Positions 1 through 10,400 of a stretch of DNA of 64,000 nucleotides are shown in pieces. Origin of the DNA: Takakia lepidozioides (lineage: Eukaryota; Streptophyta; Takakiopsida; Takakiales; Takakiaceae); assembly GCA_030704615.1 (NCBI GenBank), contig CM060731.1, positions 37,386,001 through 37,450,000 of the forward strand, read 5' to 3'. Position 1 is the first letter of the stretch. Each line of letters opens with the position of its first letter. Made by a program: the position numbers and the translations under genes. The notes beneath the pieces are model-generated. The model was not told the DNA's origin. It made no database searches and saw nothing but the letters and a program-made list of their open reading frames with translations.

Positions 1-395
1 TTGCAGGATCCATGAAAAGCTCAAATCCACGTGAAACTGTCAAGAATCTGTATCTTATTTCTGACATGGAGCGGAAGGTGCAGTATTTTCCACTGCAAAT
101 AGAAATCCATGAGTCTGTCACTTATCCACCCCCTGGGCTTAACCAAGAGATCTGCATCATCTAGTCTAAGATTGACGTGGGGGCCTACAAATGTTTGGAA
201 AAACCACACATCTGATGAGTTTTTGACTTGGACACCACATGCTATCTTGAAGACACCAACATAACGAAACATGTCAAAGAAGGGAGATTTGTACAATGAG
301 GGCCAATGAGGTAATTTTGTGAGCACTACAACAAATATGGTGGGGGCGCTCCTTCTATTCTGCAGTGGATGCAAGCACGTTTCCCCTACCTTCAC
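1..395 (-). pseudogene. C48/Ulp1-like SUMO-protease fragment, partial
   Basis: A minus-strand reading frame runs from about 395 down to 21. Its C-terminal half contains an acidic run followed by PRGWISDRLMDFYLQW and, 22 residues on, QILDSFTW. This order resembles the start of the Ulp1/SENP (C48) peptidase domain, where a 'W-hydrophobic-x-D-x-x-hydrophobic-x-FY' segment precedes an 'F-x-S-F' strand. C48 enzymes cleave SUMO from conjugates, and relatives are also carried by some plant DNA transposons. The catalytic His, Asp and Cys would lie beyond position 1, so activity cannot be judged. A stop at about 21 means either a splice donor just before it or decay. The assignment rests on motif resemblance only. 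Confidence 0.35.
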
Positions 396-2560
396 TGTGA
401 TGGGGTGGAGGCAATGATTATTCCTGTTATATATGCGTATGTACTCTGCTGCAGGCTACCCTGTATTACATATTGTTGTTCTAATGTTGACATGCTATTA
501 TCACAACTACATACATGTTCTAACGCTGCTATTTGCACTTGTCATGTGCAGTCAGCATTGGAGTGTCGTCATTCTAGAATCCAATCAGTACCTTCATTTA
601 AACAGTGTGAGAATGTCACATACTCACAGGATGTTGAAGTCGTTGTTTGCACGTTTTTGGGCACTTTACAGAGGATTACAACCACCTAGCCTGCAATGGC
701 AAAATGCAACTACCCCCCGCCTCTGGTTGTATCCCCGTGTCCCCCAACAGGCTACTACTTGGGAGTGTGGTTGTTTCACGACACATTACATAGGTGTTTA
801 CTTGAATCAAACTTTTTTACATCCACGGGCTGGAGGTGCGGGCCCGGTATATGTTTATGATTGTTCATGTCCATATTGGTGCCATTCATAGTATGTCTTT
901 CATTTATTCACACGGTGTTTTTTGTCCCTTCTCTGATCCTCATTCTGCGGTTTGTTTCTGCAGTTCAACAAGCATTGGTTTCTGTTGCATGAGGTTGCCA
1001 AGAAGAAGCAAATTGGGGATGTTGTATTGCTGGAATTGTAGAGCACAAGCCATGATCAACCATACTCTATTGGGGAAGATGAGCCTGTCCCCGATGTGGT
1101 CCATGGCTACGCCACAAGACCGGCATGCTCATTCATGCATCGATGAATAGCAATTGCCCCTTTAGGAACTTCTCTATGATATTTTAATACAATTTGCAAT
1201 TGTTTGATGTATGATGACATTCTTTACTCTACAATTTTATTTTTCCCTCTACAGTCACTTCACTGTGAAGAACCCATGGGAAATGTAGTCATGGTGGAAT
1301 GGAATGGCTTTCATAGCAGGGCCCTGTGTCATGTCTGATACATTTGTGGATGCCATATCGAGGTAGCAAATGTCCATGGTCAGCCCTCTTTATGGAATGG
1401 AAGGGTGTCATTCCCATCTTTCCTTGTGAGGGAGAAAAGCAGATATGGCCTGGCCATGATTTCAGCATCGATGTCTTCTTTCTATGCAGAATATGCATGC
1501 TCCAGTGATGATTAAGGCCAATGACGATGAGAGGCTCACAATGCAATCTGGACCCCTCTGAATATTGCCATAACGAAAACCACAGGGCACACATTGCCAT
1601 GAGAGCAATGTAGTAAGTCTCCAGGGTGCCGAGGCTTTCATGCGGGTTGCTTGCATGTACACTGAAATTGTTGGCACTTTGGGACTCTAATGATGAAATG
1701 CTAAATTCATGCTTTTCTATGGGGGCCCTCTTATCCTAGCACACAATCACTGGCGTCCATTCATCACAACAAAAAACCAGTGTGGGGGAACAACTTCATC
1801 TTATTCGAGAAGGATTTCAAATGTGTCACTCACCTCCCTCACAAATCAATTGTGCAATTCCGCCACCATCATGCAGTTCCAGCAGCTTTAGCATCTACAA
1901 GGTAATCAACAATCTGTGCTCTCATGCACGTTGCTGTGTGTGCATGTCACTGTGTTGGTGGTGGCAAAGTCTACAACGCAATATCCATTGGTGAGCCGCA
2001 TGAGACATTATGAAATTGTGATTCGGCATAATCGATTTCTTACCAGTGTCCGCATGAACTCCATTTTTCTGTGCATGCACACCACTTCTACTGCCATGCT
2101 AGCATCAGCGGACTCGGAACCCACAAACATATGTGTTGTTCAACTGTTTTGTGTCAGGCCAGTAAGAAAAACCCCTAAACACAATGGATTCGGCATTCAA
2201 CTGAGTTATGTCTACCTCATGTTGTGTTCGAAGATAATGGCGAGGACTCCTGGACAGGAAATGTTTAAAACTTCCCTATGGGTGCACCTGACATGCATAC
2301 ATACCACATTTCCACGCATATGGATATTAATGTTGGCAACAAATGAAGCACAAGTATTTGGCACTAGTATTTTCAGTAATCGTGCAAGTAAGGCTGTAAT
2401 CTCTTTAAAAAAGAGGATGAAACAAAATGCGAGAGACCATTTCCATGCAACATACCATTTCCAAGCAACATAACAACTTCGCCTGGCATACAAGATTGCA
2501 GTAAGCAAGGCTTAAATGCATGCATGGTTCGTAGGTTGGGCACGGTATCATGTATGAATC
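396..2560. other. Stretch without a recognisable gene
   Basis: Short open frames occur here, the longest being 185 codons at 1916-2473 (plus), but none has a family signature, a convincing splice pattern or a repeat structure. A plus-strand phrase near 967-1045 (FNKHWFLLHEVAKKKQIGD) has a protein-like composition and ends in a stop. It may be an exon or relic of something I do not recognise. Confidence 0.4.
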
Positions 2561-2862
2561 CGTTACTCATATGAGCTATCACGAAACCACAATCGTAACA
2601 AAATCGCACCAATGTCACTGGTGAACAAAGCCAAATGCCAGGGATCCACAAAATCACAGGACACCAGCGGAACGTCAAGGGATTGAACGGAGATTTGTTC
2701 GCAAAGCCCAAACTGCCTGAATTTCAGGGCACCGTAAGACAAAAATCGACTTTTGAGTTCGGGGATAGGCACCTTGAACTGTCTCCTCAAAGCTAGCTCT
2801 TTGTCAATCACACTATGGACTTCCCTCACCAGTAAAGCATCCAGGCAGAGACTCTCTCTTGT

Positions 2863-3484
2863 TCAGTAGCTGAAAAACGCAAGACGTCCACAATCGATCC
2901 ACACCAAGTCATCACTGCTCAACTCGAGCTGCTCACTATCAAACACAAGAGAGTCTTGGATTTGTGAGTTAACATCAGGCAGCCCCTCAAGATCGTAAGC
3001 AGGCTCAACGTAGCCCAAACCGTAATCAGCTCTGTCAGGGTCACCGCTTGGCAAAGAGCCCGAACTCACTGAGCCACGAGCCGAATACAAAGCTCTTTCT
3101 TCAAAGGCCACTTTTGCCCTGGCATACGCTGTAGTTAAAGCCTGAGGAGGTAGGTCTTTCAATGTCAGGAACAAGAACCCCTGGAATCAACAATGAAACA
3201 CGCGCGGCAGGAGCTGTAGGCACTTCCGAGACTGGATGACCATCCACCACCTGCAAACTGGGAACAGATACAGGAATGCCTGAAACTAACTGGCTGGAAC
3301 CCACCACGTCAGAGTTTGCAACCTCCACTCTCAGTTCTATCTTAACCAAAATCGAGCCGCTGTCATCTCTCTCGCTTGATAAGCTACAGAGAACTGCAGA
3401 CGCCATTGCAACACACAACGAACAAGCAAGACAAACAAATGCAAGTGCACAACGCGAAGAGTGAAGCTGCCGTCGCCATCGCAA
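2863..3484 (-). CDS. Unrecognised gene, two overlapping frames
   Basis: Two minus-strand frames with protein-like composition overlap. The first (3484 to 3101) has an Arg-rich start, then a hydrophobic Cys/Ala/Leu segment like a signal anchor, then an acidic and Val/Ser-rich region. Its only in-frame ATG is near 3409, after that hydrophobic segment, and the 3484 codon is TTG. The second frame (3174 to 2863) reads FLFLTLKDLPP, then a Ser/Gly/Asp-rich region, and ends WIDCGRLAFFSY before a stop. An AG at about 3190 could act as an acceptor joining the two. I do not recognise the family. The FLFLTLKDLPP phrase faintly recalls the start of core-2/I-branching (GT14-like) glycosyltransferases, but nothing after it supports that. 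A third frame at 2829-2563 could be downstream sequence of the same gene. Confidence 0.35.
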
Positions 3485-4249
3485 CTTCCTCTTGAACCAA
3501 AAACTTCTTCCAAAACCAGATTGAACCCGAGGTTAGCGCGCAAAATCACTGTACGGAGCCGCCACTATCCACAAGACTCCACCATATTTTGTGCTTGAAT
3601 GAGATTCTCTCGTCCTCACAAGTGCACGTTAAACTAGGGGTGTAAGAGCTCGGAAGGAGCGGGCTTTACAGCACGAGAAGAGAGATGAACATGTAGAGGA
3701 TCCCACGTAGAGCATATGCAGAGCTAACACACACACATCCAAAGCTCACAGAGCACGTTCAGAAGCCCGTACCTCAGGTTGTACATATGAGGAGAAGAAG
3801 GGCCTTGACTCAAGGTCAGGAACAACAAAAAAAAGGTGAGGCAATACCCCCACGTGGCAGCATGCCACGGGTTGCCTAGATTACAAACAGATCTGGCCCA
3901 TAGACCAATGAAGGGGCCAGATGCAGCCACAAAACTCTAGGATAACCTCAAACAAGTATAGGTCAGGCTGTATATAACGATCTCCCGCCGTAAATACTAA
4001 TGGCATGGGATGAACCTGTCAGACAGTAATGAATAGGCTGAAAGTCAGGCCAGGAGAACATGAGCCATCACACGCTGATTGAGGAAGGGGGCTCCTCCAC
4101 CTTGTCAAATCCTCCCCACTCCTGTTCGGCCCAATTCACTATTAAATACATTAGAATCCGGAGGTTGTCAATCAGCAGTGAGTAGCCTTGGTATAAATAG
4201 TATAGACAACAAGGTACCGGGTCTCATTCTTGATGGGTGCCTAGTGTAA

Positions 4250-4535
4250 TCCGGTCTGATGTAAACCCGAGTCTATATAACTCTAGATAATGTAACCCCA
4301 AATTGGTGTAACCCTATGTAGTGTCACCCTGTGTCTTGTGTAACTCCTCTTAATCCATTTTATACTTGGCCAAATTTGAACATAATCAAATTTTGAGACC
4401 AAGTCAGAGTTACACCAAGCAGAGTTATACTCCCTTCCATGTAAACCCAGTGTAACCTCGATAGGAGTTACACTCCCTGTAACCTGGTGTAACCCCAAGT
4501 TACACTCCTCCCACGTAACCCCGTGTCACCCAGGT
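4250..4535. repeat. GTGTAACCC-like motif cluster
   Basis: About sixteen variants of GTGTAAC(C/T)CC, in both orientations (for example GTGTAACCCC, GAGTTACACT, GTGTCACCC), are packed into less than 300 bp. Spacing is irregular, so this is not a simple tandem array. No coding frame runs through it. Confidence 0.6.
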
Positions 4536-6156
4536 CCATGTCAGTCTTGGAAGAGAGGGGAATATTTGATATGCCAGAAATCTGCGTACCTCCTGTTTAG
4601 AGATTGCATGGGTGCATTAAAAACATCCCTACAAGTTGCTTCACATGTTTGAGTGTTTTGCCATGAGGGAGTTAGCCCAAGTGGTGAACAAGCATCGAGA
4701 GTAGGGGTGCTTTACCCAGCTTCAGGAAATTTCTTAGAAAATTTTCCCTCTTTGCCACGTATTGAGATTTTTGTTGGCAAGGTCCTTTTCGGTCTTGGGA
4801 TGCTCTTCCCATCATTGGAGTCAAGTTTTCTTGTGCCAGATCTTTCTACACAGATAAAGAAAATCTTCTAAAAGAAAAAGAAAATACATGTGGAGTGCGG
4901 TTGCAAAATGTAACCCACTCTCAAGGTGCGTTACAGAGCGTAACACACTCGTGAGAGGAAACGTTTCAGGAGGGTTCCTTTACGTACTATGGAACGGGCC
5001 GTTCCACCTAGGAACGTGGCGAGCCTGCGTTCCGGTAGGGTGGAACCGGCTCCTCCGGACCCGTTCCAGAACGTAACCGGTGTCTCCCCACCGTTGATCA
5101 ACATAACTACAAACAGCTACGATCAACTGGATATGGGCCATCGATATGACACATACATGCGACGATCTGACGGTCTATATTAGTATCTTCGCGGTGACCC
5201 GTTATGACACAGACCAGCCGATAACGTTCAGGAAAAAACCTGAAAAAGTACCATAATAAGACACCAAAACCGGTTACCTATAGGGGAAAGCCTTGAGCGG
5301 AGGGCATTCCTGGATTTAAGGGCCTCAACCCCAGGGCGGCAGCCCTAGGCGCTGACCCCGAAAATCCACCCTACACAAGGGGCCTTCCCCTCCGTAAAGA
5401 AATGGGACGATTTCCTTGAGTTTGAATGCACTGGAAAGATGTTCAAAAGAAATGGGACTAGTGAAGGAAAAGATCTTGGAGGTAAAGATAAAGAAATGCC
5501 GGATGTAATGCACTGTGCATTATACTTTTTTGGTAATGCCCTGGTTACTCCTGGCTGGCTATTATACTGTATAACGAGCAGATATTAACGAAGAGAAATC
5601 AGGCCCAATTCTTTACGCGTGGTAAGCACACTGAAAATGCAAGGGAAAGTTTTGAAAATTCTTTACGTTCTTACATAATTCGGAGTGCTCTTCGGCACAT
5701 ATATATATCCATCCCGGATAGATTTATATTTGTATGGAGGTAGTATTCCAATTTCTATGTGGTGAGTTGGTTGTTTTCAAGGTTATGTTTGCTTGTGATA
5801 ATGGCTGTGAGGAGCGGATAGCATTTTTGAAGCAATTGGTTGTGGCTCTGGTAGGGTGGGTTTGGTTATGAGGCTTTGATGCTCTTGGTGTGGATGCCTC
5901 CGCAGACCACTATCCATCTCTGGCTGTAATAATGTAGTAATGCCATTCTCAAACAAAATCTGTTTCCGCCGGGAAAACAGAAACCAATCAATTGAAATTG
6001 GTGGAAACTGGAAACATTTCAAGTTGATGACATTCAATCAAATAGATGATTGTCATCAAGAAATGGATGAACTTTATTCACTAGCAAAGCAAAATGTGCG
6101 TTCATGCCGATACACCATAGGTTAATCACTAGGGATCACCGCACTATTCTGCAGCA

Positions 6157-6180
6157 CCTTGCAGTCCTTTGACTGCAAGG
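6157..6180. repeat. Perfect 10-bp hairpin
   Basis: CCTTGCAGTC at 6157-6166 is followed by the loop CTTT and the exact reverse complement GACTGCAAGG at 6171-6180. No function is evident. Confidence 0.5.
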
Positions 6181-6248
6181 TACATTGACAAAGTACATTG
6201 ACTCAAATCGGCCATGTCAGATTAGTGCAGCCAAAACTACTAGAGAGC

Positions 6249-6292
6249 GATCCGAGCACAGAGATGTATGGATCCGAGCACAGAGATGTATG
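6249..6292. repeat. 22-bp direct tandem duplication
   Basis: The 22-bp unit beginning GATCCGAGCACAGAG occurs twice without a gap, at 6249-6270 and 6271-6292. The copies are identical, so the duplication is recent or a local slippage product. Confidence 0.8.
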
Positions 6293-6672
6293 GTACGGTA
6301 CCTTCACAGCCCAGAGTTTCATGTGTTGTAAAACATGCATGTTCATTTGGAAGAAGAGGAAGTAAGGAGCGAAAGAAGAAAAGATACATTGCCAGTTATT
6401 GGCCTTGAAGAAGAGACCAGCACAACTGCCCACAGATGAGCAATCTTCTGGAGGGTATCTTCCTCTCCAAGTCATACAAGGACCTGAAGGGTGCCTTCAG
6501 GTTTACTCCTCTTTGCATGTCTGGGAAGCTTTTCATCATCTGTTTTACTGGTATGGTTGTAATGACATTTTGAACAAGTGTGATTGCCTATAATACACTT
6601 CACCTAGACTTGTTAATGAGATTGCAGGCTCTTAACTATAAGTCTGGATTCAGGTGGATAGTGTACAAAATG

Positions 6673-7110
6673 GGTACTTGTATTTGCATATGCCGACAGT
6701 TATGAGCGTTTGAACAATTCACTATCAGGATTGCTAGTCCTCGCCGAGCATGAGGATGCGGGCGATCTAATCCCTCATTTGTGAAGGCCTTTATGAATGA
6801 ATACTGGTTGGCAGGTACCCAACCAAAAGACATGCATATGTGTGCGGAGTAAACTCCAGCAGCACATTTGAAAGGGGATGGTATTAAAAGAAAATTTTAA
6901 TATCATTACTTTCAAATGTGCAACCAGAGTTTACTCCACACATGTATGCCTGTCCTTTGGTGGGGTCCCTGACAACTAGTGGCAACTAGAACGCTTTCAC
7001 AAATGAGGGATTAGATTGCCTGCATCCTCGTGCACGTCAAGGACTAGCAATCCTAACAGTGAATTGTCTAAACGCTCATAACCATGGGCATACGTATATA
7101 CAAATATCCC
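6673..7110. mobile_element. Long foldback (inverted-repeat) element
   Basis: Two arms of about 217 bp (6673-6889 and 6895-7110) are imperfect reverse complements and meet at a 5-nt loop: TATTAAAA at 6882-6889, GAAAA, then TTTTAATA at 6895-6902. Matching blocks include GGAGTAAACTC opposite GAGTTTACTCC, the CACATTTGAAA block, AATCCCTCATTTGTGAA, and GTTATGAGCGTTT at the outer end. Similarity stops sharply at both outer ends. It could be a foldback transposon or MITE, or an inverted duplication able to yield small RNAs. No obvious target-site duplication is visible. Confidence 0.75.
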
Positions 7111-7436
7111 TGTGCTCGGTTCTTGTTAAGAGTCCCAGGCATACCAGAAAAACTCAGCCCAAAGCAAAACCAAACTTCAAGTCAGACTTTTCCTTTCAGA
7201 GGGACACACTTGTGAAGAGATCAGATATTAATAACTCAGTTCAGTTGTCTGTTCCTCATCAAAGGCATATCATCATAGCTGCAGGGGCACAAGCACCCGC
7301 ACAGGTATGGAAAACCCCTCATGAGAAAAACCGAAGAGGCTATAGCAGTTTGTCAAATGTGAAATGACCTACACCTGTTACGACTACATGGCTTGCATCC
7401 CTGTCCCACCAGAGTTGAGGGCAATTCTAGACATGT

Positions 7437-10400
7437 TCAAAACCCCCCAGCTTGGGATGAAACCTGTCCAGCTATTTTTAGCATATCTTCCTTCAATATT
7501 ATCTTCTCTCGGGGTTTTCCAGTTCGGCTTCCTAATGCCACCTCAGTTGCATTGATCTTTAGCCAATCCTCAAAAGAGACAATAGGGACACCTTTCTCCT
7601 CTAGAAGTACCTGAAGGCCATCCCCACCTGGACATACAGAAGCCTCAGGCTGAACAGCAAAAAGTCCACACCTTTCATCCTCGGCAATGCTTTCCACCTG
7701 CCCAAAGCACAAATTGCCAGTTGAAGAAAACAAAGACATGAGCATCAGTAAAGGTTAGTTCAGCCGTCACTTATACCCTACGAATAAAATAAATTCTTTC
7801 TAAGTAGAGCACCATGTGTTTCCCTTAAATGTGCAGCGACTCCAGTTACTACTGAGTGAGGACGAGGGTGCCCAAGTACAATTGAAGAAGGCTGATTCCC
7901 CCCCCCCCCCTTACAGCCCTAGGTACACCAATGACAATAACCTAACAACATGTAGTCTTACTGTCTCCTCAGCACAGATGAGGTTGGTTCCAATAATGCC
8001 AGTGGGCCCCCTCTTCAGCCAGCCCACTACATACAGCCCCTGCTCAATGGCATCCCCGTGTGTTTCTCCACCACTCAAAACACGTCCCTTCGCATTTGGA
8101 ACCAGACCTGCAAAACACAGATATCAAGAAAGAATTACAATATTCAATGAGGGCAACAGAAGTTTTGACCTTTGTCAGTGAATTCAGTTCAACTACAACT
8201 ATAAATGGGAAATCCTGATAGTGTAGTGCTTGTGTGAGTAAGTGAATAATTTCATTTCGAGAAAACCCATGTGTACTTTAAACAACGTGATAGGCGAAGA
8301 CCTCCACAGTATCATAGCGCACCCAAATATGGATTTTACTGATGTATCCCACTATGATCCAATTCTTGTGGCTTCCACAAATGTGTACATCAATCAAGTG
8401 GTCATTTTCCCTTTCAATCTCTATAAACCTGTGCATTGCACACCTAAAGCATATGACACAAGGTATTCCTGGCAGCAGGGCATACCTATGATGCCAGTTT
8501 CGACTCATCTCTCAGTTATCCAGGATTGCGCCATTGGGGGCTTACCATGTCGGTCATTAAAGGGTAACCCTGGTACAGGCAACGACTTATATCCGATGCT
8601 CTTGAGAACCATCCTGGCAACCATCCACATAGCAGACTTGAATTTGATTGACCTATGAAGATGCGACACTAAGAACAAGCAAAATATCAATATAAGAGCA
8701 AGAATGTACTCATAAGGCACGTCGCCGTAGCCTTGTGGCCATAGACGCCACACCCAGTTTGGGCGGAACAAAAGAATATAAGAGGAAGAGGCAGTGCATT
8801 AGATCCACGACTACCCGCAAGCAAGGTCCTCAAACTGTCCAGTGCCAATGGCACGCTGTGCCCCTTGCCCACCCTCCCCTGCCACATAATACAGCTCTGT
8901 AAGCGTCCTCAATGTAGCTTGAATAGTCTCTCAAGTGGTGCACTATAAAAGTAATACAAGGGTCAAAAGACTCCTCACTAGCCACAGACCACAATCCTTA
9001 CACTTGAACAAGAATGCCAGGAAAAATGACTGTTTTACTAGGTGAGATGAGGCAATCGGTCGAGTGCCTCCTGTCCAAAGAGAGGGTTTCAGCCCAATTG
9101 AAAATATTTTCCACATCTGTTCCAGCTAATGTCATACTTTCTAGGATGAGGGTTGATTAACACCTCTGCACCTGAAGAGCCGAAGGGACACGTTAGAACT
9201 ATAGAAACCAAATAGCAGAGAACAAGATAGACAGAAACTGTACAATGTCCGTAGGTGAGAATAGACCTTGCAAGAGAGTTTTCTCCAGGTGGACACTCGC
9301 AACCCTCATTCCATCATTGGTGGCCAACAGTTCCGTCGGGTTTCGGAAAAATACAAAATGCAATTCACGACCTCCTGTCTCAAAACTGGTAGATGGCTTT
9401 GCTGCAGCTGCTTTACAGAACAGCTCAAACACTCGCTTATGGCTCCGGCTCACCTTCATCTCCTCCTGCACATATCCACAATGGCTGCAAGCTGCAGCCC
9501 GGACCCATTACCCTATCCACACTTGAGATAACAGCGTTGCACTAATATCAGGTGTAGAGCTGCGCATCTGTCCATTGTTGGGCTTCAGCCCTCTGCAAAG
9601 TGTCCTTTCAGAGGACTTGTGCAGTAACACCTCCCAGATAGTCCAAATACCAGCAGGAACTTCCTTTTGCTTGACATTCTGCTTGCTTGGTTTTTGAAGA
9701 GCCTGCTTCGCTGGGGGCAAAGGAGCACATGGACCTGAACACTGCTCAAATGACTAAAAGCCAAGCCAAAGCCTTCAAAATTACATCCTAGACATAGACA
9801 CAAACAAGGCTCCAAGCAATCTCAGTTATAATCATCACCTACCTAGTGGATACACCTTCCAAACAAATAATTGCATCACCTCACGTATGCAGAAATAAGG
9901 AAATTCATATACATACATACAACACACATACTGGATTATTGTTACAGTAGATAACTATTCGTGAAAAACACCAACATCACACACTAGAATTCTGCAAGGA
10001 GATGCAGAGACCCACCATGTCCAAAGGAGAAGTCAGAAGATCAGCCTCATGCACCTGCACTGCCAGTCCTTGTATCCCTGCACATACATACCATAATGTC
10101 TCAGCACACTACATAAAGATTGTACTCATAAGACGTTGTTTGCCGTAGCCTTGTGGCCATTGACCCCGCGCCCAGTTTGAGCTGGAACAAAAGGGACAGA
10201 ACCTACCTCTGTCAGGGGCTGACGTTGGTAGTAAGACTTACCTCCATATAAAGAATTAATCCGGGTTTTCCAGATATCCTCTAGAAATCCCTTCACACAA
10301 GCATCAATCTGCTGTGTGTGATTTGCCCAAAAACTAGGCCTCAGGAGGGCCTGGGCTTTTGGCTCAGCCTCGAGACTTTCAAAACACTACATAAAGAAAG

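Larger units (their letters stand above)
3560..6672. other. Non-coding stretch with motif clusters
   Basis: No gene is supported. The stretch holds a cluster of GTGTAAC-like motifs (about 4250-4535), a cluster of GTAAC and GGAAC motifs (about 4890-5085), a perfect 10-bp hairpin (6157-6180) and a 22-bp tandem duplication (6249-6292). Open frames here are short and show no family signature. Confidence 0.5.

Noticed and set aside
1916-2473. 185-codon plus-strand frame
   Set aside because: No recognisable motif, biased composition or splice context. It overlaps a minus-strand frame of similar quality, so chance is the simpler explanation.
8242-8658. 138-codon plus-strand frame
   Set aside because: It lies over exon 11 and introns of the minus-strand oxidoreductase gene and has no family features.
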